A stretch of DNA of 64,000 nucleotides, taken from Hysterangium stoloniferum. Lineage: Eukaryota > Basidiomycota > Agaricomycetes > Hysterangiales > Hysterangiaceae. Below the pieces are notes generated by a model that was not told the origin of the DNA, ran no database searches, and saw only the letters and a program-made list of their open reading frames with translations. The position numbers were made by a program, and so were the translations under genes. Positions 46,242 through 58,096 of the stretch are shown here, one piece after another (the stretch's first letter is position 1; each line of letters opens with the position of its first letter). Where the stretch lies: positions 186,001 through 250,000 of the forward strand of contig WHVD01000006.1 of NCBI GenBank assembly GCA_015178975.1, written 5' to 3'.

Positions 46242-48504
46242 TTATGATTTCAAAGCATTGTCTACGACTTGCAACATTGCCAGCACCTTTTCTTCGTTAT
46301 GTCGTCTTCCAATGATCTGCAATCCGACTGGAAGTCCATTTGCGCGCTGTGGATCCTCAGTCCATTGGTTATGAAGGTACACCTCCGCTTCATTACGCGG
46401 CGGGCCGAAAGGTACCACTATTTCGGCATCTGCAACGTATCTACCCATCGGAAACACAGCCGCAGGATAGTCCAAGAGATTCCAATGTGATGTGTACGTC
46501 CAGGAAATTGTGGTGTCATGTGGGGGTGCCAAGCTGGGAGAAACTGGAGAAATGATCGCGTCCACGGGTCTCCCCGTCGTCGTTCGCGACTCCGTTTGAT
46601 TCCAGTGCATCAATGCATCAACTCGGAAACGCTCTCGTGCCAAGTTAAGCTTAAAAATCTCTCCCACGCTATACGGCTCGTCTTTCGCCTGAGATAGGAT
46701 CCACTGGGTCTGTTGCACTGCAGGTTCACCCCCCGCTGTAAGGGTATCAACATATTCCTTCCCCGCATCAAGGAGATAGAGTTGAGTCTGTTATATTCCC
46801 GTGAGCCGTAGAATTAAATGTATCATAAAAACTTACGATCAAGTTCCATCCTTCCTGATGTTTTAGTGGCACCCAGTCAATTACTTCATGACCCGCGTCA
46901 ATCAAAGCGCGCTTGACACGATTTAGAGCTTGTATCAGAGGAGGATGTGGCGCAACCACACCATCGTCCCAAACAAGTGCGAAGCTCAATTTCGGTGGTA
47001 ACTCCAAGCCGTCAGCGACATTGGCCTTCCAGGGTATTTCGAGCAGAGGCGGCTCAAGCAGCCATGGGCGGGCATCCAGCATAACCTTGCAAAATAAGGA
47101 AAGATCACGCGCTGATCGTGCAATGGGTCCTAGCACGCCTAAAATACTGATAGAAATGTCAAAAAAAAAAAATTTCTAAAATAATGAAAAGAGATACACA
47201 CGCATCCATGCCATCGTGCGACCCTGTTCCATAAAGTGAGTTTTGGACGAAATAGGGTAAGAAGGAAGATCATGCCTAATAAGCCAGCATGCGGAATGCG
47301 AGCGACAGAAGCCTTGAACCCGTAAAGCCCCGTATGAACCGCTGGGATACGCTATCGATACAGATTAAATAATCAAGTCTTCTGAAAGTTGGACGAAATA
47401 AACCTACTATACTACCACCAATGTCGGTTCCCAGGCCCAGTGGACTGCCCTTGAGAGCGATTAAGGCACCTTCACCGCCGCTACTCCCACCAGGTGTCAA
47501 TGACCGATTGAATGGATTCAGGGTACGACCCCATATATTATTATTAGTTTCGAGAGACTGTATAAGAGCATAGAAACTTCAGATCTAAAGACCACGTGGG
47601 ACAACATCACTACTTGCCAGGAGCGATTGTGGATTGGCTGTCTTGACATAAAACACAGCCCCAGCATGACGGAGAATATGCACTGCCACTGCATCTTTTT
47701 CAGCCACGGTTTTGAATGCCCAAGCGATGTATCCTAAGTTCGGTATTAATACCCAATTCCCTTGATATTCCCGAGCGCCCACCTGTGGATGTATCATGAT
47801 CCTTTAAGAGGATGTGGTCCTTGACACTGACGGGAAGACCGTGTAAGGGTCCCACAGGCTTTTATAAGCTAAGAATTATGCTCAAATATAACGCATAGGA
47901 TCTAACCTGGCCGGTCTCAGCAAGATGCTTATCCAATTCCCCAGCCCGCTGGAGCGCTTCCTCAAAAAAGATCTCAGTCAAGCAACTTCGTCGGTGGATA
48001 CCATTTCTGATTAGATCATTTTTGTTTATTAAAGTAGAGATCGTACTAACTTAGTTAAATCCTGGGCCACAGTCGCAACCTAATGGGGGCGGGGAACAAA
48101 TATCAAAAGATACAAATTAAGCCTGAGACTAGGTACAACAGTCGATGCCAACTCACTTTACAAAACGCCGTAGTTACTTCGACAGCAGAATAATGGCTAG
48201 CGCGAAGAGACATAACCAGATCGGTGGCATCCGAGTTAACAATTTCACGTTCACGTTCAGTGAGTAAAGACACAGCCAGCGGAGATACATCGTTGATTGT
48301 GGGTGGGACCGGTCCCTGTAGCCGCCAATCTTGATATCTAGAAAGTATCTGTTCGCGTTTCATTTGCTTTGCAGCCGCCACCTTCTTCCATTGCAAGTGG
48401 TCTGCGGCACCATTCGTCCCGTTAGTAACACCATTGGTGTGACCATTCGACAATCCATTTAAATGTTTGCCATCAGGGAGATCGGACGAAAGGGGATAGT
48501 GCAT
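46242..48504 (-). CDS. Amidase (amidase-signature family, acetamidase-like)
   Basis: Hydrolyses an amide to acid and ammonia through a Ser-cisSer-Lys triad; substrate unknown. Start MHYPLSSDLPDGKHLNG at 48504, with about nine exons. Catalytic Lys is in LHGLPVSVKDHIL (about 47810-47850). The signature is LTPGGSSGGEGALIALKGSP followed by LGTDIGGSI (about 47405-47500). Later blocks are GVLGPIARSARDLSLF, then ISPVSPSLAPPHD and GLPVGLQIIGRRHNEEK. It ends VVDNALKS at 46242. Length and order match fungal amdS-type amidases. Two introns appear to use GC donors: 47558-47617 (donor GCAAGT) and 47224-47275 (donor GCATGA). Exon frames join well across them, so I regard the gene as intact. Confidence 0.83.
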
Positions 48505-48533
48505 AATGGGGAGTAGTTGGCAGAACTACAATA

Positions 48534-48896
48534 CTAGCTCTTAGCATCGGGAGTATTTATACGCAAGACGGCACCAGCGTTCTCCGCAAGTAAGTGAAGA
48601 CTTTGGGAAGAGACTGCTCTGTATGTATGCATGTCTGGCGCCATTAGATCGAGACGGAAACGGATTGACCCCGTCATTGCAGGGTGAGGCAGAAGCAGCT
48701 CTCTAAAGAAGACGATTTGAATAATAGACGCCATTGCCACAATGTCCGATGACAGATAAGACTGAAAGAAACAATATAATACGTAGACATCCGAAAAAGC
48801 TGATACAAATGTCCAGGTGAGGCTGGCTTTACTAGTGCAACGGACATTTTTTATCGACTTAGCAGAATGTCGGAAAATATAGAATAGACGCCCCAA
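48534..48896 (-). CDS. Small hypothetical open frame upstream of the amidase
   Basis: An open frame of up to 120 codons, ending VLRINTPDAKS. The part from about 48770 down (MASIIQIVFFRELLLPHPAM) looks more protein-like than the N-terminal part, which may be intronic (a GT...TTTCAG stretch lies at about 48765-48810). No family recognised. It could be a real small gene, a decayed exon or chance. It lies 30 bases from the amidase start, leaving little room for an amidase promoter if real. Confidence 0.3.
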   Translation of the reverse strand: MGRLFYIFRHSAKSIKNVRCTSKASLTWTFVSAFSDVYVLYCFFQSYLSSDIVAMASIIQIVFFRELLLPHPAMTGSIRFRLDLMAPDMHTYRAVSSQSLHLLAENAGAVLRINTPDAKS

Positions 48897-49389
48897 TAAG
48901 CGGCGGAGATTAAACTTTCCGTCTCCCTTCAGCTGTCTTTTAGCAGTGAACTATGCTAACTCATCTAAGGCGCAATTTGACACAGCACAATAATTCAAAT
49001 TGGGCTTCGTTCCTGCAGCAGGTGGGTATCATTATATTGCAGTTCACAGAAAGCTCATCTGCTTCTACAGCGTCATAGCCATCAGAGAGTTCACCGTACA
49101 ATAAATGTAAAATTACTTGAGGATATCCCTGGTGTGGGAGCGAGGGGTTCGTTGGGTTTGTTCCTCACTCTTGTCGTACTAACGCATTCCTATGTAAACA
49201 AGGTTCCATTCAGAGCGTCGCACCGGGGAGGATGCGACATGTGTTTTATCCGCAAAAGCAAGCGTCGTACATTATCGCAGACGCCAATCGTCGACTCCCG
49301 TTGCGACAAAAGGATGTTAGTAACGAAATACCAACAGTCTCGCACGTGGCTGATACATTTGTCAGGAACCATTTTCTACACAGGAAGCA

Positions 49390-49752
49390 GTCAATTTTGC
49401 TGACCTAAAAGCCCGATTACGAGCCTTGGATAAGATTACATTTCAACGATCAATCGCTAGTTCGAAGATGTCAAAGTCAAACGGGCAACTCATAGAAGAA
49501 CCTATTACAATGGAAGATATTGCTCAGCGCTTGAATGATAACCACAATTTGACCCTGCTCCCACCCTTTGTACACCTATCGCTTCAGGAATCACCCAAAG
49601 TTAACAGCATTCGAACTACAGGGATATGCAATGTACTCGTCCACCTGCAAACAGGCGATATCCTGACAGTGAAAGTGATAGTAGAGCCGCCCGAAACCCG
49701 TGACAATGACGAGGTTCAACACCCCGAGCTGATTTCTGCAGCTATTCCTTAA
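49390..49752 (+). CDS. Hypothetical protein fragment
   Basis: Open from about 49390 (after a CACAG that could be an intron acceptor), reading NFADLKARLRALDKITFQ, then ITMEDIAQRLNDNHNLTLLP and ICNVLVHLQTGDILTVKV, to a stop at 49752. The amino-acid composition is protein-like (charged, amphipathic), but I recognise no domain. Probably one exon of a gene or a decayed copy. No partner exon identified with confidence. Confidence 0.35.
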   Translation, partial: VNFADLKARLRALDKITFQRSIASSKMSKSNGQLIEEPITMEDIAQRLNDNHNLTLLPPFVHLSLQESPKVNSIRTTGICNVLVHLQTGDILTVKVIVEPPETRDNDEVQHPELISAAIP

Positions 49753-50778
49753 CCAGTAAGCGGTTTGGAGCAGTATGCGATTGAACGTGGTATATTATAC
49801 CCCTTTCTTTGATAAATCCACCCATATTGATATGGAAGCTTTGGAATTGTATTGCGAAACATGTGTGACGCTCAAGCACACGGGTAATGCCATATTACTG
49901 CTACCTGGCCGCTGGGGATGTCGTTATACGTGCTTCGTTGAGTCTATTCCCCCGCGCTGAACGTCCAATTGAATTGTCGATTTCCATAATAACTGTAATA
50001 ATTTGGCAGTTGTGTATGCAATTTGTATGACTATTTTTCATATTACACCCAGGGCGGAAGGGCGAGCGCTCAATATATACGCCTTTGTATTTGTGCTAAC
50101 ACAACCTCGTGCTGAAAACGCACCTCGGCCTCAGCGTCGGAGTGCCGTAAGAGCCAGTACCATATTGGATGGAAGTAGAATTGGATTGCTAGGAAGAAGT
50201 ATTGACCCACGAATAACGAAAAGACCGTGGTAATAATGGCAAATTTAGAGTAGCAAAAGGTATCACATGTCCTTGTCCGATCAAGCGAATGCTGGCCTCC
50301 ATATAATGCCTAGGATCTGCAGATTCATGTCAGAGCAAGCGCGAAATGTCGATTTAGACCCTGCAGATGTTTCGAAGCAGCCACGTCTAATACGTATCTG
50401 ATACGAATTGTGAGGCTAGCAAAACTGCCGGGAGCCGCGCGACGGTTGAGTTCATTGTTTACCATGTAAGTGTGGCCATATAAAACCCAAAATACATTCT
50501 ATCTGAGCGGAGGTCCAGAATGCTCAATAAATGACCAAGCTTGAAAGAGCGGGTTAATTAAGAGCCGAGGAAGTGCGAAGTTGTATCTGGCGCTGCAGCA
50601 CTTAAAGACTCGGATATCCGCCAGTCAGGTCAATATTACAACCTGATATAGCCTGACTTTATACAGAGAATCCAAAAGGAGTGAATTCGAGACTGATTGC
50701 ATCTGTAGACTTCGCACTTCTAACAGGGAGATGGACAACAAATGTGATTATGTAAGTGAGGGAAAGCCGCCCTAAACC
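49753..50778. other. Intergenic, no supported gene
   Basis: Short frames only. 49775-49960 (NVVYYTPFFDKSTHIDMEAL) faintly resembles the start of a dihydrodipicolinate-synthase-like protein, but nothing follows. The last 200 bases precede the Gos1 gene and probably include its promoter. Confidence 0.35.
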
Positions 50779-51714
50779 ATGTCCTATGATTCTCTACGCC
50801 GACAAGCTAGAACGCTCGAGCTACTTCTTGACACCAAATTAGCCGCATATTCTCGGGTTGTATCGACCATTACGAAAAGTGGGAATGACATAGAATCAAG
50901 TGGTTCTACCGACCGGTGGCAAGACCTTGAGGCTGAGGTGGGAGACATTCTGGAGAAGGTGAGTTCACTATACATCCACAGTACTATGGCTCAACTTCAG
51001 TCTATTAGCTGAATGAGATCAACGACTCTATGTCACTGGTTCTGAATGATATGAATACCCCACCATCGCAAAGCATGCAACACACAGTTCAGCGACATCG
51101 GGATGTTCTAAGAGATTACACTCGTGATTTCGCTCGAACAAAAGTATGTCATTTGACTCATAGCATTTTTTGCTCATTCCCCTTACCTATTAAATCATAC
51201 AGACTAATGTGCAAGCAGCGTTGGACCGAGCAAACCTTCTGACAAACGTTCGGAACGACATCGAGTACGCAGCGTGTCGCGTTAGTAAAATAACTGACTT
51301 GAGAACCATTCCGTAGTGCCTATCATCGTTCTGCTGCGGACTCCTTATTAGCCGAACGAGGACGAATAGACAGCTCGCATCGTATGACTGATGATATGCT
51401 CGAGTGAGTGTATTCCCAGAAGCTTCGAGTATTTCTCATCTATCACTGTTCCATATAGTCAAGCGTACGCCACCCGTGATGAGTTTTCAAGGCAGCGTTC
51501 CTCGCTGGCTACTATAAATGCAAGAATGGGTGGCGTATTGAGTCAGTCACTTCCGTTTTATCTGAATATAATGATTGAATTGATCATAGGTACACTTCCG
51601 GGGATCGATTCCTTATTGTCCATGATTAAATCCCGCCGAAGGAGAGATACTATTATCATCGGCTGTCTGGTAGGGGTATGCATCATAGTCATTTTGAGTT
51701 ATGTGACGAGTTAG
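50779..51714 (+). CDS. GOS1: Golgi SNARE Gos1 / GOSR1 (GS28)
   Basis: Qb-SNARE for transport within and to the Golgi. Six exons: 50779-50958, 51009-51143, 51203-51264, 51317-51403, 51459-51541 and 51590-51714, giving 223 residues, about the length of yeast Gos1. N-terminal coiled coil: SYDSLRRQARTLELLLDTKL. The SNARE motif spans roughly exons 3-6: NLLTNVRNDID, then HRMTDDMLDQAYATRDEF and RSSLATINARMGGVL. The family-typical PGIDSLLSMIKSRRRRD precedes a C-terminal membrane anchor (TIIIGCLVGVCIIVILSYV). The tail-anchored layout and the IDSSHRMTDD region match the family closely. The exon 5 donor (GTCAGT) was chosen to keep frame. Confidence 0.92.
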
Positions 51715-51844
51715 CTTCCATCTCATGCCGATTATATGTAATAAATGATAATTGTAAACATACAAAAGGCTGAAGTGACGCCGTGTTACGTATGCCGTCA
51801 TTCAATATTGACGACGGTGAGCTTCCGGAGTCACAAAAGCATCA

Positions 51845-52980
51845 ATGTCGAACCAAACCATGACACCTAAAGCAGTTAATGAAGAACCTGCAGCAAAAGC
51901 CCCCTCCGATGTCAAGCAGCCGTCTCCACAACGGCCTGAACTTGTGGAATCACCCCCTAGCGGATCAGCACCGTCTTCATCCAAAGGCAAACGCTCGAGT
52001 TTCATAGATAGGGCTTTCTCTAAGAAGAATCAAGACACTGCAAAACATTTCTTCAGTACGTATGTCTCAACGACTAGTCCCTTAGGATACTAATGGTCGT
52101 TGTGATCGTGACAGGTGCATACGCACAAACTTGGGTTGGCCTTTCGCCAATATGGTTCGTAAACAAGTCAAATTCTTAATCTATATATTTACGCTGAGTA
52201 CTTGCGGCTGTAAGGCTTATGGGAGAAGCGTTGACACCTGGAACCAAAGTTGGAACGCAGTTCAGGAAAGGAACTACCAACCTTGTAAAGGTGGCGGAGG
52301 AAATACGCACGAGTGTTTCCATTAGCTCGCAGGATATCGTGGTCATTGTGGATGAGAAGTTGAGAACCGGCAAAGTAGATACCGTAAAGACTGCTGAAGT
52401 CTTAAAGGCTGCTGGGTGCGTATGGCCTGGTGATCTCTTCCATTATCATAGTGATCGAGGCCTAGCGATAATGTTATTCTGGTTGTCTCGAGTTCCTTGG
52501 ACAGGGCTCAGGAGCAGTTAAAGCAGTTAAATGCTGAGTTTGGGCCCAAGATCCGTAAATCAGGTATGAACATACACCTCGATGCTATAGCACTCCTAAC
52601 AGTATATCAAATCATCAGTGTTGAGTAATAGCCGAGATGTCATCGTGATATTGGACAAGGCACTCAAGAATCCTATCGTGATTACGGGGGTTTCGAAGTT
52701 TGCCAAATCTCAAGGGATACCACACGCTGACGCCTTGCTCCGCCTGGCGAGCCTGGGTCTGGCAAAGATCGTGAATGCCCTACCCGAGGAGAATTTGGAA
52801 GGGGCCGAAGCGATGGTAGAAGAACTTGATGCTGCTGAACTTGAGCGAACAAGCTCTTCCGAGGATGTTGAAATAGCTACGAAAATCGGCCATCAAGGCG
52901 ATGAGGGAGCTCCATCACCTAAAGCAACGAAACATAAGCCTGATGGAAAGGTGAAAAAGGATACTTGTATTGTTGCTTGA
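51845..52980 (+). CDS. Unknown protein with three related helical repeats and a C-terminal CaaX box
   Basis: Family not recognised. Five exons, 51845-52055, 52115-52154, 52215-52415, 52466-52563 and 52619-52980, total 912 nt, 303 residues. The N terminus is Pro/Ser/Lys-rich and disordered. A short aromatic segment (YAQTWVGLSPIW) follows. Three similar hydrophobic motifs come next: SQDIVVIVDEKLRTGK, then GDNVILVVSSSLDRAQ and SRDVIVILDKALKNP, which suggest internal repeats. The acidic/basic tail ends KVKKDTCIVA. CIVA fits a CaaX prenylation signal with upstream lysines, so membrane attachment is likely (inference). It starts 130 bases after Gos1, same strand. The third acceptor (CCTAG at 52465) is tentative. 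Confidence 0.68.
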
Positions 52981-54992
52981 ACGGCTGTTTTGAGAAACAC
53001 GAATACTTGTTGATTCTGAGGCATGTACTACATCTGGATACCATATCTAATCATCTTAAAAATGATCAAGTGTGAAATATTCGTCCTACTAGTATAACCT
53101 TATATACCCCGTTGCAGATTGCACGCGGAATATAAGGAGGTCGGACCAGCCTTTGTATATTAATCCTCACGTCGCCTATACGATATCGTAATCTCGTGTA
53201 ACCATTTTCCAGAGTCATCAAGCAACACCTACGGTGCGAAATCCCTCCATTCGAGTTCCCCTTTGTTACAGTAATCTAATGAGCACAGAAATAAAGAGAA
53301 ACAGATTCAATGGTTCATCTCGTCTGACTCGTTATGACTTTAGCCAATAGATCCATACATCCCTTTTTTGGCCTGATTTTTCCATTTGGTAACTCACGAC
53401 GGCATTCCGTAAAAACGTGTTTTATACGTTCAATACAGTCACGTTCACTTTCAGTCCGCTCGAAAAGCACATGATTCCTCATCGAAGTGTCAGGCATAAT
53501 CAACGCCTTTTGTTTGAGGAAATGGAAGTCATTGGTGAATATGGATAATATTGTGGGGATCCAGCGGCTTGCTAATAGCATTCAGCTCTTGGATTCCAAT
53601 TGAATGAGCACTGTAAAATTTTTATTTTTGATTGGCTCTGCGAAATGGACAGAGATAGGTGACAGTCACTCTGGAAAATACTGGGTGACCTATCTGGGCG
53701 GCTAAACCCGGGAGTCTGAACGCCACCCAGGAGTGGCCAGGCTCGGCAAAATGTAATAGAATTCTATACTATGCAAAGTTACAGTCCAGTGGCTAGAGCG
53801 GTATTTATTTTGGATATCACAAAGGAATTAAATCAGGGCTGGAGGTAGATAATACAGAATATGGAAAGGAGAAGGGGAATAATTCCTTTCTTATGGGGCA
53901 GGCTCAGTAAGGCAAGGCTACCCCATCCTTCGGATATTAGGTCTCTAAACAGTGAATCTGTACCAGTTTTTGGTTAATGTGACTGTTAGCTGCCGTTTAC
54001 TTTGTTTTATGTGACACCGAAATATTGAATGACTCCGTCCTCCAGGAATTACCCTCCTGAGGACGAATCACTACCCAGAAGAAAGCTTGCTCTTGCTGAA
54101 AACAATCGCTCTTAGTTTGCCAGTGCTGAGAAGTGTGTCAGCAACATATTTCAAATTTTCGCCCCTTCTCAAGCGGATTACAACAAATTAACCCGAAGTC
54201 TGTTCAGATTTAAGGCAGGATCGAACTAAGACATGTCATCTTAAATTTGGGGAGCACAAAAGTTAATGCCAACTATCACAAGGAAGACCCCATCGGAAAA
54301 AAAAAGAATATCGAAAACATTGTCGCCCCATGTTCCCGGTCACGTCCAGCTTCTCAACTCATTGTTGAATTCTGGGAATTCGGTAAGGTAGCTGCACCCG
54401 TACCATACGGAGATATTGATAAGCAGTTACTATATATGGATGAGATATCTTCATCCGTTTACGAGTACCGTCACCTCAGACAAACAGAAAGTTATACGGT
54501 CTAAGGAACAGCACCACAAAAACTTCAACACTTGTGACTTAAGAAGACATACATATAATTGCTTATCGTTTAAATATTTTCTGAAGAATTTACTTCAAAG
54601 GCAAAAAATGACAATCGGTGCAGAATTATGTGACGATGTTCAGGAAGGAGATAAAGAGGGTGCATCATGTGGATATCGCGTGGCCGCCGGATCTTACCCT
54701 CATACCTGGAGTTCCGTCCCACCGCAAGATGACGAGGGCAGCTGAGAAAAGCTCGTTCGTGACCGGGGACCAAGAAAGAAGGTCGGCCGCGATATATTGG
54801 ATAACTCCGACACAGATCCATTAAGTTTTTGACAAATTTTATGACATTCAGGGAAGCAAGATAATGTTAGAATTGGAAATACAATATGTGTTAGTGGACA
54901 AGTTTGGTCAACAAAGAGCCAGGGAGGACCTATATTTGCATATGATACAGTTGATGCTATACATGTAATCTATCATATAACACTAGACCATG
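52981..54992. other. Long intergenic stretch without recognised gene
   Basis: About 2 kb. The minus frame 53315-53581 (ERTESERDCIERIKHVFTEC) and plus frames near 54247-54824 have no recognised domain and no clear partner exons. 54840-54990 is AT-rich and may be part of the SINE-like unit that follows. Confidence 0.35.
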
Positions 54993-55070
54993 AGGTCCAG
55001 TAGCTCAGTGATTAGAGTACTGGCATATATTTTATCCAGGAGATCCTTGGTTCAATCTCAGGTTGGGTGA
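54993..55070 (+). repeat. tRNA-derived (SINE-like) head
   Basis: Resembles a tRNA: GGTCCAGTAGCTCAGTGATT at 54994, with an A-box-like TAGCTCAGTGATTAGAGTA, a stem pair CTGG/CCAG around an oversized anticodon loop, then a B-box-like GGTTCAATCTC at 55049-55059. The acceptor stem pairs poorly and the loop is too long for a working tRNA. It therefore looks like the polymerase III head of a SINE or a decayed tRNA gene. An AT-rich tail of about 100 bases follows. Confidence 0.5.
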
Positions 55071-55295
55071 ATTCTTTTCTATACCTTTAACAGATAAAGC
55101 ACCAGAAACTTCTTTTGTAGGTTTCAGGTGATTGTTATATTTATTTAGTATACTTATTAGTAGTAATGCAAAGAACATCTGTGATTATTTAGTATCAGAC
55201 GCTTCATAGATCATAGTGGACGATATGCAGAGGATAGTGGTATTATCCGCCAAGAGAACCATCGCAAAGCACCCGCGGAAAATAGAAGAACAGCG

Positions 55296-55405
55296 CCGCT
55301 GAAAAGGGGTCAGCTGGTTAATGAACAGGGTCAGCAGGGGTTAGCTGGCGAGCAGGGCCAGCTGGCGGACAGGGGTCAGCTGATAGGGAGAGGTCAGGTA
55401 CGGCT
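55296..55405 (+). repeat. Degenerate GGGGTCAGCTGG repeat
   Basis: Five or six variably spaced units of (A)CAGGGGTCAGCTGG, including GGGTTAGCTGG and GGGCCAGCTGG variants. No open frame is preserved. Located between the SINE-like head and the 3' end of the inositol oxygenase gene. Confidence 0.6.
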
Positions 55406-55802
55406 TTTCAAAACATTAAATGGCGTGAGCAGCAGGAGGAGCTGAGAGGCGCCTCTGTCGGGACTATCATAGATTTATGCCTGCAAGCACTGCAGGGTGG
55501 TTGAAAAAGACACAAAGTCATCAAGAACGGAAGCTGGATGTCGAGCCAGATCTGTATAATGCGATGGCACCAATAGATCGCCTGGACGCGATCCTTTGCT
55601 GGTCATGGACCATAGACATGAGCGTCAATTCAATTGAGAACAGTACGGACACCATTATTACATATTGGATCGTCTAGTAGGTATAAATGCAAGGGGCAGG
55701 CAAGCTTTCGGTGCCTCGGTGAATCACAGCCTTTAATCTATCTTCATCTATGGGGGTGCAGCGTGATTTGTCCCAATTCTAGTCTAAGTGTTTATAGTGA
55801 TG

Positions 55803-57159
55803 ATCACCAGTCTACTTCCGAGGGAAAGTAGTTGGCGATAAGTCTCTCGTAATATGGCCTCAGCTTAACTGGGTCAACCGGTTCGTCACTCTTGCTGTAT
55901 AAGTCATATGGATTAAAAGCACGGACGGCATCCAATGCCTTGTAGCTGTGTGAAAAGTGTTATCAGTGTAATATCATGCAGCGTATACAATGACGCGTAC
56001 TCCTTTTCTTCCATGAAATGGCGATAAGCTCCTTCACGGTGCCAGGGATAGAAGCTGTGAAATCGGATCATGGCAAGCCCTTCCTCGGGAAGCGTGCTTT
56101 GTTCTTTGCAGATTTGATATAGATACTGTCCAGAACATTCAATCTACGTGGCCGTCCCGAAAATTAAAGACACATACTTCATCGTGGCCCCACGAGATCA
56201 TCACTAGACGCCAGAATGTCAGTGCATTTTCGGACGGAGAATGGAGACGCTTGCCATTGTCAAGACCACAACCTGGGGCATATACGCCATTTTCGGTTGA
56301 ATAAACTTCGTCTCGAGTGTCAGGATTATTGGCAAACGTCTCGGGGTAAATGATGGAATCAGGAAATTTGCAGCCGACGATAAAAGTATCCCCGACGACA
56401 TCCCACTGTCCGCTGTAGATGAGAAGGCGTCAGAGCTATATTTTTTTTTTAAAAGTATGTTTCCGCCTTACTCTGAACCAAACATGAAGAGCAGCTTTCC
56501 AAGATCGTGAACGAGCCCTACAACTTGCATCCATTCAGGTTTTCCGTCTCGGCGGATGGCCTCAGCCGTTTGCAGGAGATGCTCTATCTGAGACAGACTA
56601 GTGTCTGGATCCGAATCGTCGACAAGTGTATTGAGGAGATCCATGGCGGCCCAGACACTCATCCGTGCACGTTTCTGTTTGCGGAAGCTGGCACGCATAG
56701 CAACATTGAATTGGAAAGTTTGCTTTTCTGCCATACTATCAGTATCATCACAGCTGCTAGCGAGATTTGCAACGGACCGTGCTGTTCCTTGTAGAAAGTC
56801 CTGTCAAGACCCGTCAATATTATAAGAAGTGGGAGATTCGGAAAGTATGTACTTTACACGATCGCAGGCGTCCTCATACTGGCGGAATTTGGTCTTGTCT
56901 TTCGTCGCATCGAACCGAGATGATTCATTCCACAGCTGACCCTTGATGACGTTCACTGTATTGTTTATTGAAGTAGTTAGATCAGTGATTCAAGATCAGA
57001 GGATCATCAAAATTAGACAACTAAAAGCCGATCGCTTGACCGAAGAAAGATTTGGAGGGACGTGTCAAAAAAGACAGGAGTGTACACACCCTCGTCAACA
57101 GCGTCTGAGGCTTTATCGAAAGCAGCACCATCGCGCTCTAATATGTCGATTGAAGGCAT
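55803..57159 (-). CDS. myo-Inositol oxygenase
   Basis: Di-iron enzyme converting myo-inositol and O2 to D-glucuronate. Start ATG at 57159 ([20 protein letters not shown]); seven exons; stop at 55803-55805 after PSEVDW. Iron-ligand regions of the family are all visible: [15 protein letters not shown] (His), then [13 protein letters not shown] (His-Asp), SWGHDE (His), [11 protein letters not shown] (His) and [12 protein letters not shown] (Asp). [15 protein letters not shown] and YAPGCGLDN are substrate-site landmarks. The intron at 56214-56254 is GC-AG (donor GCAAGC) and 41 bp long; skipping it leaves an extra segment in the [13 protein letters not shown] junction. The downstream exon is only 26 nt. 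The gene is complete, with no breaks. Confidence 0.92.
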
Positions 57160-58096
57160 CTGAGGAAAGCAAAGTCTGGTGAGAGGAAAACAATGTTCAT
57201 CCTAGGTTTATAATCGCCACTGAGAGACTAAAACAGGTGAAAGATTTCGATCACTCCAGGGGTACTGGGGGCCTGTCACTACAAAAATCTTGCATCATAT
57301 GGCACCAATGTGGTAACCATATTAATTAATTAATGGAAGATAAAGTAAAGATTAAGCCTATGATTGACAGTAGTCGCCGGTAGGCAGAAGCCTTTTGGCT
57401 ATCTCCCATCTTAGCAAGGTTAGATCCAACCAGTATCCCTGCATTGACCATTCTCACTCGTATATCGTGGTGTGTAATTGGAGGTCACAAACGGTCACAC
57501 ACCCTTTCATATTGCATGTTGCAGTGGAGCGTCGGCGGCCCAAGTCAAAGTATATTTTTTGGTCTCAAGATATATGGGGTAATGGGGAGTTATGGCCTAC
57601 GTGGTCTGAGCCCCATTGGCCAGATACTCACGGCGGTCGGGAGTTGTGGCCTAGGTGGCCAAGTCCGATAAACCAGACACTCGCGGCGGTCGGATAATTT
57701 TTGCTCGTCGTCAGCTCGTGCGTGGATGACGAGCGAATGGTTGCATGAATATCAGCCGAGCCGCGGAATATCATTTAGAAGGGTGAGAAGTGGTGGACTG
57801 ACATTATTCTTGAGGCCCCAGTTTGAACGCGGCGGTCATGGTTACTGGAGATTATGATTGGTGATTGGGATAGCAAGCACTCTACATGAACAAACGTGTT
57901 AGCTACCTTGTATGATCCGGAGTGACTTATTGTGACTGGCAATCGATGGGCCCACTAACTTGTATTCTTTTTCTTGAGAAATTATACATGTGTCACATGT
58001 GACGGCACGCGTCGTGGATCGAGGTTACATTTCATTCCGTTGTGCGGCCAGCACCACCGTGCTCCTTCGCAACGCGTTCTCTCCGGACCACGGAAG
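57160..58096. other. Intergenic between inositol oxygenase and HIT gene
   Basis: About 940 bases between two divergently transcribed genes, so it holds both promoters. No gene seen. A two-copy tandem repeat lies at 57585-57693. Confidence 0.5.
57585..57693 (+). repeat. Two-copy tandem repeat of about 54 bp
   Basis: Units start GGGAGTTATGGCCTACGTGG and GGGAGTTGTGGCCTAGGTGG, and both end in CTC(A/G)CGGCGGTCGG. The unit is a multiple of three, so the chance frame across it shows a duplicated GELWP-like word. Confidence 0.65.

Noticed and set aside
49775-49960. Possible start of a dihydrodipicolinate-synthase-like protein
   Set aside because: Only a faint resemblance over about 30 residues; no catalytic region or downstream exon found.
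53315-53581. Minus-strand 88-codon frame
   Set aside because: No homology recognised, no neighbouring exon and no promoter signal. Could be real but is not supportable here.
54993-55070. Functional tRNA gene
   Set aside because: The anticodon loop is too long and the acceptor stem does not pair, so I list it as SINE-like or decayed.
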